Below, in pieces: positions 6,238 to 13,207 of a stretch of 13,207 bases of DNA (its first letter is position 1; the number at the start of each line of letters is the position of its first letter). The stretch lies in the NCBI GenBank assembly GCA_944390505.1, contig CALXQF010000025.1, positions 1 through 13,207 on the forward strand, in the 5' to 3' direction. The translations under genes and the position numbers were made by a program. The notes beneath the pieces are model-generated. The model made no database searches. It saw only the letters and a program-made list of their open reading frames with translations, and was not told the DNA's origin. The stretch comes from an uncultured Clostridia bacterium (lineage in GTDB: Bacteria > Bacillota > Clostridia > TANB77 > CAG-508).

Positions 6238-6311
6238 ATTTTCCTCCAATATTTCCTATTTTATTTTCTTTCTTAAGTACTTTTCTTTGTTTTTCATAGG
6301 TTATATTAAAG

Positions 6312-7358
6312 TTAAATATCAATATCTAAATAGGCATACTTCGTATCATTAAAATTTTTAATATCTTCTATTATTTTTCTTCCATTAGAAGAGATTTGAT
6401 CTATTCTTTTCACTTTTCCATTTATTAAAACAAGTGGGTTAGTATATCGCTTTTTTGTTTTTACAGATATACAATATTTCCCCTCTATTTTTTCTTCACT
6501 TCTACCAATTTTTTCACTATTTTGAAATATTTCAAATGCTTTCGCAATTTTCTTATTCGGACAAGCTATAATTTTATTTACAATTTCTGCTTCTGAATAT
6601 TGATATAAGTCTTCTTCTTTTAGATAACTTTCTTCTGACATTTTCTTTAAAATGTCAGTCCAAAATTGCATTATCATATTATTTTCATTATTTCCTGAAA
6701 ATAAATGCCACATTTTACTTGCTCTTGTTACATATTCTTCTGCAATATTCAATGTTTTAAATCCAATTTCGTCTTCTCCATCTTCATTTTTTAATATAGT
6801 CATATCTTGATATATTTTTTGAATAGACTCTAAAGAAAAAGCATCTTGTGTAACTAAACCATCACTTAATGTATATTCTAATCTATCTGCAGATAATCGT
6901 GGACTATCATTGTCTGCAATTGGATATAAATGATAATCTTTAATCTCATCTATTGGAATATGATCTCTTTCTAATAATTGAGCAATTTCCTTTGAATTTT
7001 TGATAAATTTTTCGGTCAATTGTTCTGTTGTTTCTTGCTTTTCATAATCTCCATGTAAATAATCTACTACATGACTAAAAGATGGGGTAGCAATATCATG
7101 GTATAAACCTGCGATTGTTTGCTTTTTGTCTTGAGTAAAATGCCAAACAATTAATGCCACACCTATACTATGTTCATATCTTGTATGAAAAAAATGATAT
7201 GGTATTAATTTAGTATGTTCACATGCTGAAACCATGCTGATTTCCTTTAGTCTTTGCATTTCTGTTACATTCGCATATTCATATAAAAAGTCAGGAATTT
7301 TTTCTGATAAGATTTTTAGATACAAAGCGATTGTTTGATTTTTTATTCCTAAATCCAT
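6312..7358 (-). CDS. HD-domain phosphohydrolase (dGTPase/SAMHD1-like fold)
   Basis: The complete metal-binding HD signature is present: HTRYEHSIGV (H63), LYHDIATPSFSH (H87-D88, with H96) and SADRLEYTL (D158). This arrangement, with RYEHS followed by HDIATPxFSH, is that of the dNTP-triphosphohydrolase-like branch of HD enzymes, which remove phosphates from nucleotides. The N-terminal IPDFLYEYANVTEMQRLKEI segment and the YHLYPIADNDSPRLSADR stretch also look conserved in a widespread bacterial HD family whose substrate I do not know. The C-terminal 150 residues contain no motif I recognise. The ATG at 7358 has an excellent AGGAGG five bases upstream, which lies inside the end of the radical SAM gene; the two genes overlap by 68 bp. 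A 74-bp gap separates it from the next kinase gene. Confidence 0.85.
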   Translation of the reverse strand: MDLGIKNQTIALYLKILSEKIPDFLYEYANVTEMQRLKEISMVSACEHTKLIPYHFFHTRYEHSIGVALIVWHFTQDKKQTIAGLYHDIATPSFSHVVDYLHGDYEKQETTEQLTEKFIKNSKEIAQLLERDHIPIDEIKDYHLYPIADNDSPRLSADRLEYTLSDGLVTQDAFSLESIQKIYQDMTILKNEDGEDEIGFKTLNIAEEYVTRASKMWHLFSGNNENNMIMQFWTDILKKMSEESYLKEEDLYQYSEAEIVNKIIACPNKKIAKAFEIFQNSEKIGRSEEKIEGKYCISVKTKKRYTNPLVLINGKVKRIDQISSNGRKIIEDIKNFNDTKYAYLDIDI

Positions 7359-8304
7359 TATTACCTCCTAGATTTTCATTGTATTTTTGATAGGTACTTA
7401 ACAAGTATTTATAGCAAATGTCACTTGAAACTCTTAATTTTGCAAGTTCTATTTTCTTTTTTAACATTTCAATATTTTTTCCCTCTAATTCTTGGATAAT
7501 ATTAAGATTTTCTTTTCCTAATCTGCAAAGTGGTACAGTTCCATCATGATTGATATATAAATCATGATTTTCTCTACAATATGTAATTGGTGATTTAGTT
7601 TGAATTGCTTTAGAACATGTACATTGTGTTAAATAAATGTAATGATTTTGTGATTTAAATAATCTTGTCCTATCATCTGTTACTATCTCTGTATAGCCTA
7701 AAATTTCTAATTGTTTTATGAGTTCCTCAATTGTAACAGTAGAAGGATCTGTGTTTGGAAATAATTCTGTCAATTTGATAGAAGCTTGAATCTTCCTTGA
7801 ATATTCTATTAATTGTTTGAATGCATCAAGGTTCCAATTATTATCTTTACAAGGCGTTATATTTAATCTTATATGTAATTTTGGATATAATTTTCTGACT
7901 AATTCTAGATTTTCTTTTACAATATTTAGGGTATGAGTTCTTCCTGTTATTTTCTCGTACATTAGATTATCTAAGGTGTGTATTGATACATTAATTCTTC
8001 CAATATATTTTAATATAGGCAAATGTTGTTTTAATAAAGAACCATTTGTAACAATGGTAATTTCGGCACCAGCTTCATAGAGTCTTTTTACTAATTCATC
8101 TATATTTTTATAAATCAAAGGCTCTCCTCCAGATAATGTAACTCCATTCCATTCTTCCATTTCAGAATAAATAGAAAATAATAAAACATAATCTTCAACA
8201 TTAAGTTCTTTGTAATTCATTTTCTTTTCCATACCTTCATTATGGCAAAAATAACAATGATAATTACAAGTGTTTGTTACTAAAAATCTAATGTCATTTT
8301 TCAA
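7291..8304 (-). CDS. MoaA-like radical SAM enzyme
   Basis: Radical SAM enzymes cleave S-adenosylmethionine at a [4Fe-4S] cluster to start radical chemistry. Residues below are numbered from an ATG at 8319. The cluster motif is CNYHCYFC (C18, C22, C25), followed by the SAM-binding GGEP (64-67) in LSGGEPL. Further cysteines (C233, C235, C248, C265, C302) lie in the C-terminal part; the CTC...YCRENHDLYINHDGTVPLC pattern recalls the auxiliary-cluster region of MoaA, which acts on GTP, so a second iron-sulphur cluster is likely. Start choice: the ATG at 8319 has no ribosome binding site, whereas the TTG at 8304 lies 8 bases after GGAGG and is preferred (337 residues). The last 22 residues overlap the HD gene in another frame. 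As first gene after a consensus promoter it leads the operon. The substrate is unknown. Confidence 0.85.
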   Translation of the reverse strand: MKNDIRFLVTNTCNYHCYFCHNEGMEKKMNYKELNVEDYVLLFSIYSEMEEWNGVTLSGGEPLIYKNIDELVKRLYEAGAEITIVTNGSLLKQHLPILKYIGRINVSIHTLDNLMYEKITGRTHTLNIVKENLELVRKLYPKLHIRLNITPCKDNNWNLDAFKQLIEYSRKIQASIKLTELFPNTDPSTVTIEELIKQLEILGYTEIVTDDRTRLFKSQNHYIYLTQCTCSKAIQTKSPITYCRENHDLYINHDGTVPLCRLGKENLNIIQELEGKNIEMLKKKIELAKLRVSSDICYKYLLSTYQKYNENLGGNNGFRNKKSNNRFVSKNLIRKNS

Positions 8305-8376
8305 TTCTATGGCCTCCATTTGTTATAAAGAAATTTACAATCGATATTTTTTTGCACTATGGTTAAATTTTCCAAT

Positions 8377-8406
8377 ATTATACATCAGTATCATTTTTTA
8401 TGTCAA
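8377..8406 (-). promoter_or_regulatory. Consensus sigma-A promoter of the six-gene operon
   Basis: On the - strand TTGACA (8401-8406) and TATAAT (8377-8382) are both perfect consensus hexamers, 18 bases apart. Transcription would start near 8370, leaving a leader of about 65 bases before the radical SAM gene. This points to strong constitutive or operator-controlled expression; no operator palindrome is obvious. Confidence 0.85.
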
Positions 8407-8487
8407 GTAATTTCACCTAATTTATTATCTTTAGCTATTTATTTTAATAATAATTACATTTAACTAAATTTATATGTATGTTTCAAC

Positions 8488-8520
8488 AAAAAATGAGTAC
8501 TATTTAAAGTACTCATTTTT
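8488..8520 (-). terminator. Intrinsic terminator of rny
   Basis: A perfect 13-bp stem (AAAAATGAGTACT at 8489-8501, AGTACTCATTTTT at 8508-8520) encloses a 6-base loop and lies two bases after the rny stop. On the - strand it ends in a run of T at 8488-8493. Confidence 0.9.
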
Positions 8521-8522
8521 AT

Positions 8523-10064
8523 TTATTTGGCATAATCAATTACTCTAGTTTCTCTTACTACATTCACTTTAATCTGTCCAGGATATTCCATTTCATCTTC
8601 TACTTTTTTAGCAATATCTCTAGCCATTAAAGTCATTTGGTCATCACTAACTTTTTCTGGTTTTACAATAATTCTAATTTCTCTACCAGCTTGAATAGCA
8701 AAAGATTTTTCTACTCCATCAAAAGAGTCTGCAATATTTTCTAATTGCTCTAATCTCTTGATATAAGCTTCTAGTGTTTCTCTTCTTGCACCTGGTCTTG
8801 ATGCAGAAATAGCATCTGCTGCTTGTACAAGAACAGCTTCAATTGTTTTAGGTTCTACATCTCCATGATGAGCTTGTACGGCATTAATGACATTCTCATT
8901 TTCTTTATACTTTTTCAAAATTTCAACACCTAACTCAACATGTGTACCTTCCATATCATGGTCTAAAGCTTTTCCTATATCGTGAAGTAATCCTGCACGT
9001 CTTGCTAGTTTTGGATCTAATCCTAATTCTTCTGCCATAATTCTAGCTAAATTGGAAACTTCGATTGAATGATTTAAAACATTTTGTCCATAGCTTGTCC
9101 TGTATTTTAGTTTTCCAATCAATTTTACTAAATCTGGATGCAAGCCTACTACTCCAGTTTCTAAGATAGCTCTTTCTCCTTCTTCTTTGATAGTATTCTC
9201 CAACTCCTCTTTTGCTTTTTCTACCATTTCTTCTATTTTAGCAGGATGAATTCTACCATCTTCAATTAATTTTTCAAGAGCAATTCTAGCCACTTCTCTT
9301 CTTAAGGGATCAAAACCAGAAATAACAACAGCTTCTGGAGTATCATCAATAATTAAATCAATACCTGTTAATGTTTCTAATGCTTTAATATTTCTACCTT
9401 CTCTACCAATAATTCTACCTTTCATATCATCATTTGGTAAAGCAACAATAGATACAGTAGTTTCTGAAGTATGGTCTGCTGCACATTTTTGAATAGCATA
9501 ACCAATTACTTCTTTCGCACTTTTATCAGCTTCTTCTTTTACTTTCGCTTCCATATTTCTAACTAAAGTTGCTTTTTCAGCGGTTAATTGCTTGTCCACT
9601 TCTGTTAATAAAAGTTTTTTAGCATCTTCTTTAGAAAGTCCAGATATTCTTTGTAATTCAGCCATTTGCTTGTTAAAGATATTTTCTACTTCTGCTTTTT
9701 TATTATCTAGTTCTTGATATTTTCTTTCAATGTCTTTTTCTTTCTTCTCTACTAAGTCTTGTTTCCTTTCTAAATTTTCTTCTTTTTGAATTAACCTTTT
9801 TTCTTGATTTTGAACTTCGCCTCTTCTTTCTCTAATTTCTTGGTCTAAATCTTTTCTGGCATTCATAATTTCTTCTTTTGCTTTGAAAATTTCTTCTTTT
9901 TTCTTATTTTCTGCTTCTATGTTTGCCATTTCTAATATTTTTTTTGCTTCGTTTTCAGCACTTTCCATTTTAGACTCAGCAATTTTTTTTCTGATGGCCA
10001 TTCCAACAAATGTAAAAATTACTGCTGAAACTAGAAAAATGGCGATATAGATTACGAATTCCAT
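8523..10064 (-). CDS. rny: Ribonuclease Y
   Basis: RNase Y is the membrane-anchored endoribonuclease that starts mRNA decay in many Firmicutes. The predicted 513 residues match the usual 510-520. Domains in order are an N-terminal membrane helix (about 4-24), a long charged coiled coil (about 30-170), a KH RNA-binding domain (MKGRIIGREGRNIKALE, about 214-230) and a C-terminal HD domain with LLHDIGKALDHD and the NAVQAHHGD stretch. A terminal VRETRVIDYAK closes the protein as in other RNase Y sequences. The start is the ATG at 10064; a GTG four codons upstream (10076) overlaps the AAAGAGGTG ribosome binding site and is not usable. The gene has its own consensus promoter and its own terminator, so it appears monocistronic. 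Confidence 0.97.
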   Translation of the reverse strand: MEFVIYIAIFLVSAVIFTFVGMAIRKKIAESKMESAENEAKKILEMANIEAENKKKEEIFKAKEEIMNARKDLDQEIRERRGEVQNQEKRLIQKEENLERKQDLVEKKEKDIERKYQELDNKKAEVENIFNKQMAELQRISGLSKEDAKKLLLTEVDKQLTAEKATLVRNMEAKVKEEADKSAKEVIGYAIQKCAADHTSETTVSIVALPNDDMKGRIIGREGRNIKALETLTGIDLIIDDTPEAVVISGFDPLRREVARIALEKLIEDGRIHPAKIEEMVEKAKEELENTIKEEGERAILETGVVGLHPDLVKLIGKLKYRTSYGQNVLNHSIEVSNLARIMAEELGLDPKLARRAGLLHDIGKALDHDMEGTHVELGVEILKKYKENENVINAVQAHHGDVEPKTIEAVLVQAADAISASRPGARRETLEAYIKRLEQLENIADSFDGVEKSFAIQAGREIRIIVKPEKVSDDQMTLMARDIAKKVEDEMEYPGQIKVNVVRETRVIDYAK

Positions 10065-10157
10065 AATCTGATACACCTCTTTCTATTTAATTTTCAATGT
10101 ACTAAATATATATCACTAATTTCTATGAATTTTAGAATATATTTTACCTACACTAAT

Positions 10158-10186
10158 ATTTTATCTTTATTATGGTAAACTGTCAA
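10158..10186 (-). promoter_or_regulatory. Sigma-A promoter of rny
   Basis: On the - strand TTGACA (10181-10186) and TAAAAT (10158-10163) stand 17 bases apart, a near-perfect vegetative promoter. Transcription would begin near 10151, about 87 bases before the rny ATG. Confidence 0.8.
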
Positions 10187-10234
10187 GTAGTTTTAAAAGA
10201 TTTTAAGAATTGCGTTTATGAGCCTATTAAATCT

Positions 10235-10307
10235 GTGCCATGACATTTTTGAAACAGCAAAGTATGAATATTCATCAATAGATAAAAATAGAACGATTTG
10301 CTGGCAC
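10235..10307. other. Interleaved inverted repeats in the xerD-rny intergenic region
   Basis: The 307-base gap between xerD and rny contains pairs of complementary words that compete with one another: GTGCCA (10235-10240) with TGGCAC (10302-10307), and CAGCAAA (10255-10261) with TTTGCTG (10297-10303). A 12-bp palindrome, ATGAATATTCAT (10264-10275), lies between them. The right-hand words fall in the loop of the adjacent terminator hairpin. This could be a structured RNA or a regulatory region; no known RNA family was recognised, and no convincing coding frame was seen here. Confidence 0.35.
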
Positions 10308-10343
10308 TATGCAACTTGAAGGTGGCAGAATCATTCTATTTTT
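10284..10343 (-). terminator. Large-loop hairpin, probable xerD terminator
   Basis: AAAAATAGAA (10284-10293) pairs with TTCTATTTTT (10334-10343); after one mismatch GATT pairs with AATC, then TGC with GCA around a bulged G. The loop is about 30 bases, larger than usual. T-tracts lie in both arms, so it could act on either strand; on the - strand it follows the xerD stop by about 30 bases. Confidence 0.6.
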
Positions 10344-10371
10344 TATAATCTATATCATTATTGAAAACAGT

Positions 10372-11253
10372 TTATGCTCTAGGATGAGCTTTTTGATAAA
10401 CGTCTTTTAAACCTGGATTTTGGAACTGCATATAAACTTGTGTTGAAGAAATATCAGAATGTCCAAGCATGGTTTGAATTGCTTTTAAATCAGCTCCATT
10501 TTGTAATAAATGAGTTGCAAAAGAATGTCTTAATACATGTGGAGTTATATCTTTTGTAATATGAGCTTGTTCTTTATAATATTTTACAATTTTCCAAAAT
10601 CCTTGTCTTGTTAATCTTTTTCCATTTACATTAACAAATAAAGCTTTTTCTTTTTCATCTTTAATTAAAATATCTCTTGCATTTTCTATGTATTCTTTTA
10701 ATGCTTTTAAAGATAATGAACCTAAAGGAATGTTTCTTTGTTTTGAACCAGTTCTGCAAATAACAAAACCTTCTTCTAAATTAACATCTTCTATATTCAA
10801 AGAAATAATTTCTGTTACTCTCATCCCTGTAGCATAGGCAAATTCTAACATAGCCTTATCCCTTGTACCTTTTAAATCAACATCTTTTGGCTGTTCTAAT
10901 AATAGTTCTACTTCTTGTGATGTTAATACGCTAGGAACCCTTTTTTCTACTTTTGGAGATTGTACATCTTCTGTTGGATCATGTTTTACTTTTTTCGTAC
11001 GAACTAAAAATTGATAAAAAGATCGAATAGATGCTAAGTTTCTAGAAATTGTAGAAGATTTTTTTCCAATTTCCCTTAAATAATGTAAATAACTCTTGAT
11101 ATCATCTTGGTCTGCTTTTGCATAATTCATTCTGTTTTTTTCTACATATTCTTCAAATTGGATAATATCTCTTTTATATGATTGTAATGTGTTATTTGAT
11201 AATTTTTTTTCATTTTGAAGAAATTCTAAAAAAAGTTTAATTTGTTTTTCCAT
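10372..11253 (-). CDS. xerD: Tyrosine recombinase XerD
   Basis: XerC/XerD recombinases resolve chromosome dimers at dif sites. The 293-residue protein has the N-terminal SAM-like core-binding domain (about 1-90, LFLEFLQNEKKLSNNTL) and a complete catalytic domain: R145 (ATGMRVTEI), K171 (TGSKQR), H239 and R242 (HVLRHSFATHLL), H265 (MLGHSDISST) and nucleophile Y274 (TQVYMQF). Length and motifs are those of XerD rather than a phage integrase, and the position beside spoIIM is a common Clostridial arrangement. The ATG at 11253 has AGGGG eight bases upstream; a more distal in-frame start at 11295 would overlap the probable transcript leader and lacks a site. A promoter with an extended -10 lies about 70 bases upstream of the start codon. 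XerC and XerD are hard to tell apart by motif alone. Confidence 0.92.
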   Translation of the reverse strand: MEKQIKLFLEFLQNEKKLSNNTLQSYKRDIIQFEEYVEKNRMNYAKADQDDIKSYLHYLREIGKKSSTISRNLASIRSFYQFLVRTKKVKHDPTEDVQSPKVEKRVPSVLTSQEVELLLEQPKDVDLKGTRDKAMLEFAYATGMRVTEIISLNIEDVNLEEGFVICRTGSKQRNIPLGSLSLKALKEYIENARDILIKDEKEKALFVNVNGKRLTRQGFWKIVKYYKEQAHITKDITPHVLRHSFATHLLQNGADLKAIQTMLGHSDISSTQVYMQFQNPGLKDVYQKAHPRA

Positions 11254-11322
11254 TTTAAGTTCCCCTATCCCTTTATATATTTGTGCTATAAGCACGATGA
11301 TTAATTTACATAAACTATATAT

Positions 11323-11351
11323 GTTATATCAAAATAATTAAAAATTGTAAA
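11323..11351 (-). promoter_or_regulatory. Sigma-A promoter of xerD
   Basis: On the - strand TTTACA (11346-11351) and TATAAC (11323-11328) are 17 bases apart, and the -10 is preceded by TGA, making an extended -10 (TGATATAAC). It is correctly placed upstream of xerD. Confidence 0.65.
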
Positions 11352-11381
11352 TAGCTTTTTTAAATAAAATTGTATTTTTAA

Positions 11382-11399
11382 AGTAAAAATTCTTTTACT
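11382..11399 (-). terminator. Weak hairpin after spoIIM
   Basis: AGTAAAA (11382-11388) and TTTTACT (11393-11399) can form a 7-bp, AT-dominated stem 31 bases after the spoIIM stop. The T-tract after it is interrupted, so termination would be inefficient. Confidence 0.3.
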
Positions 11400-11429
11400 A
11401 ATCAATACATCAATTTTACTATTTATCCT

Positions 11430-12074
11430 TTAAAACTGCCCTATACATAACTCTAATAAATTAGAAGATACATAAGTTTCTATTAATGAAGATGCTACTA
11501 ATAAGATTAACACAAAAAGCGAAAAGATAGTATGTCTGAAAATTTCAAATTTAATATTTTCTTTACGCTTGTCTTTAATAATTGATTTATATAATTTTAT
11601 GCCACTTACTGCTAAAGCAATTAAACACGGAATGAAAATAAGGTTTTGAAGTAATAAACTTGTTACAAAAAACAGCATTCCTTTTCCTGTGCCCCATATA
11701 GCAATAATAGACGAAATTGTATACCCAAAACAAAAACCTCTAAAAGCAACCATTCCCATTACAAACGGAATACCTATAACTGTAGATCCTACAAACCACA
11801 TAAAAAGTACTAAAATAATATTATTTATAATTGATTTTTTCAGTAATTGTAAATGATCTACCTCAGATCCATTTTTTAACGCAGTAGTAAAATCACTTAA
11901 ATATGTACTAATTTCTTGTTTTTGTACTTCATTCATGTTGTTGATTAAAATAACGCCTAATATAATACCAATTAATAAAATAATGGAAACAATGATATAT
12001 GCTTTTAAATTATCTTTGACATGTTGTAGTATTAGAGCTGAAAATTTTGAATTTTTCTTCGGTAGTACTCTCAT
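11430..12074 (-). CDS. spoIIM: Stage II sporulation protein M
   Basis: SpoIIM is a mother-cell membrane protein that, with SpoIID and SpoIIP, drives septal peptidoglycan remodelling during engulfment. The 214-residue length is typical. The protein has a short basic cytoplasmic head, a first membrane helix (about 25-46), an extracytoplasmic loop and then four further hydrophobic segments (about 82-101, 103-125, 132-158 and 182-198). SpoIIM/DUF95-type features include LVLFMWFVGSTVIGIPFVMG and the FRGFCFGYTIS turn. The ATG at 12074 follows AGGAGG by six bases. The 143-bp gap from the endonuclease Q gene holds no clear terminator and no clear sigma-A or sigma-E promoter that I could support, so co-transcription with that gene is possible. 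The gene lies upstream of xerD on the same strand. Confidence 0.92.
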   Translation of the reverse strand: MRVLPKKNSKFSALILQHVKDNLKAYIIVSIILLIGIILGVILINNMNEVQKQEISTYLSDFTTALKNGSEVDHLQLLKKSIINNIILVLFMWFVGSTVIGIPFVMGMVAFRGFCFGYTISSIIAIWGTGKGMLFFVTSLLLQNLIFIPCLIALAVSGIKLYKSIIKDKRKENIKFEIFRHTIFSLFVLILLVASSLIETYVSSNLLELCIGQF

Positions 12075-12217
12075 TTTATTCCTCCTACTTTATTCATATA
12101 CAGTACTATTTTTCATATAATGTTTTTCTACATATAAAATGTCTATTATCTTTTATGATGTTTCTTCTTAATAATACTGATACATAAAGTCTATTCAATA
12201 AAATGAGATTTAGAACT

Positions 12218-13207
12218 TTAACCGACTGTTAATTTCCCATAGACTCCTCCACCTCCTGATTGAATGGATACTTTTCCTTCTCTTGCAGCTACAATTGTTT
12301 TTGCTACTTTTTCACCAACGACAGCTTCTATATCATCTTCTGATAATTTGTGTAAAATATTCATTTCTGTCTCAAAGGTATTTAATAATTTATCAATTGT
12401 TTTGCTTCCTAAACCAGGTATGAAAGTTAATGGAACTTGGTAAACATACGGTGGTCTGCTTTTTGGGCTAATGCTTTTTTCTTTATCACGAATTGTCACA
12501 ATTCTGTCATACACTCCCATTGTAATATTGGTTCCATGGCAATAAGGACACTCAGTAATTGGTGGCTCTCCTTCAATTGGTTTGTCACAGGTTTCACAAT
12601 AAGTTCTATGATATTTTCCAAGTTTTGGATCCAAACCATAATTGGCTACGATTTTTCTTCCGTCTTCATTCTTTAAAGCTTTTATCAATTCTTTAAAAGA
12701 AATATCTTCTACCAATATTTTATTATACTCTCTTGCAATCTTAGGAAGTGAATGTGCGTCAGAATTGGTCACAAATGTTCTTGTTTCTAATTCCGAAATT
12801 TGGTCTGCTAATTCTGTATCTGCACTTAAACCTAGTTCAATTGCAAAAATTTTATCAAACTTTTCTTTAAAAATCCTTTCTAATCTGCTTGTACAATTAC
12901 CATAAAAACTTTTATGAGGTGTAAAAGCATGAGCAGGTATTAAAATACCATTATATTTTTCAACAATATCAATTAAATCATAGGCAGATAAGCAAGCTCT
13001 TTGTGAGCTTAAAGTCATGTTATGAATATACTTGCTCATCTCTTTTGAAAAGCCTTTAATATCTGCCAAAGTAGGAAAATAACATAAATTGTGTGCACTT
13101 CCTGTTTTGCCATCATCATTCACCTCGGCTGTTTCAATTTCACTCCCTAAAATAATGCAAACTTTATCTTTATAAATAATTCCACCATCTTGTATTTCAT
13201 AAGCTTC
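12218..13207 (-). CDS. Endonuclease Q, PHP-domain DNA repair nuclease (5' end beyond window)
   Basis: The frame stays open to the window edge (the GTG at 13123 is internal), so about 329 C-terminal residues are visible of a protein usually near 400. EndoQ cleaves DNA 5' of deaminated bases such as uracil, hypoxanthine and xanthine. Seen in order are the rest of the PHP metallo-domain with PAHAFTPHKS and FVTNSDAHSLP (metal-binding His and Asp residues), a four-cysteine zinc finger (CETCDKPIEGEPPITECPYC), the linker QVPLTFIPGLGSKT, and a helix-hairpin-helix-like C-terminal region (LSEDDIEAVVGEKVA). The protein ends in a glycine-rich tail (SGGGGVYGKLTVG). This order is that of the EndoQ/TIGR00375 family. 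The first metal ligands of the PHP domain are outside the window. It is upstream of spoIIM on the same strand. Confidence 0.88.
   Translation of the reverse strand, partial: EAYEIQDGGIIYKDKVCIILGSEIETAEVNDDGKTGSAHNLCYFPTLADIKGFSKEMSKYIHNMTLSSQRACLSAYDLIDIVEKYNGILIPAHAFTPHKSFYGNCTSRLERIFKEKFDKIFAIELGLSADTELADQISELETRTFVTNSDAHSLPKIAREYNKILVEDISFKELIKALKNEDGRKIVANYGLDPKLGKYHRTYCETCDKPIEGEPPITECPYCHGTNITMGVYDRIVTIRDKEKSISPKSRPPYVYQVPLTFIPGLGSKTIDKLLNTFETEMNILHKLSEDDIEAVVGEKVAKTIVAAREGKVSIQSGGGGVYGKLTVG

Noticed and set aside
5919..6299. 126-residue open frame on the + strand opposite the P-loop kinase gene
   Set aside because: It is rich in Phe, Leu and His, the usual antisense shadow of an AT-rich gene; it has no recognisable domain, and the opposite strand holds a clear kinase.
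2692..8406. Six-gene unit as a prophage or mobile element
   Set aside because: No integrase, transposase, phage structural gene, attachment repeat or tRNA lies next to it; the xerD nearby is of the housekeeping type and separated by rny.
12218..13123. GTG at 13123 as the start of the endonuclease Q gene
   Set aside because: The frame continues to the window edge with family-like sequence (CIILGSEIETAEVN), and the family is longer at the N-terminus.

Overview
The window is AT-rich DNA from a low-GC, spore-forming Firmicute, most likely a member of the Clostridia. The evidence is the sporulation and germination set (SpoIIM, CwlJ, GerQ and a Spo0A-like regulator), an RNase Y gene, consensus sigma-A promoters and strong AGGAGG ribosome binding sites. 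The species cannot be fixed from this sequence. No tRNA, rRNA, CRISPR array or insertion sequence was seen.

Layout. Positions 1-1800 hold three single genes. The first is the 3' part of a zf-HC2 (anti-sigma-like) membrane protein on the + strand. The second, on the - strand, is a small secreted-protein gene that appears frameshifted; its predicted transcript carries perfectly complementary 12-base elements near its two ends. The third, on the + strand, is a Spo0A-like protein with a shortened, degenerate receiver and a recognisable Spo0A C-terminal domain. Positions 1807-2637 (- strand) are a cwlJ-gerQ germination pair. Positions 2692-8406 (- strand) are a compact six-gene unit with its own consensus promoter and its own terminator. 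In transcription order it encodes a MoaA-like radical SAM enzyme, an HD-domain phosphohydrolase, a thymidylate-kinase-like P-loop kinase, a NodU/CmcH-type carbamoyltransferase, a PfkB-family kinase and a divergent GreA-like factor. Positions 8488-13207 (- strand) are housekeeping and sporulation genes: rny (RNase Y), xerD, spoIIM and the 3' part of an endonuclease Q gene.

How the genes work together. CwlJ is a spore cortex hydrolase and GerQ is the coat protein known to be needed for its localisation, so the pair forms a germination module. SpoIIM acts in engulfment, and XerD and RNase Y are core chromosome and RNA maintenance proteins. The six-gene unit is the most interesting part. Its enzymes look like a pathway that builds, phosphorylates or dephosphorylates, and carbamoylates a nucleoside- or sugar-like molecule. 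The enzyme families are clear from motifs, but the product and physiological role are not known to me, and the pathway idea is inference.

Several starts were moved to match ribosome binding sites (GreA-like, P-loop kinase, radical SAM, rny, xerD). Two genes run off the window edges (zf-HC2 protein at the left, endonuclease Q at the right).
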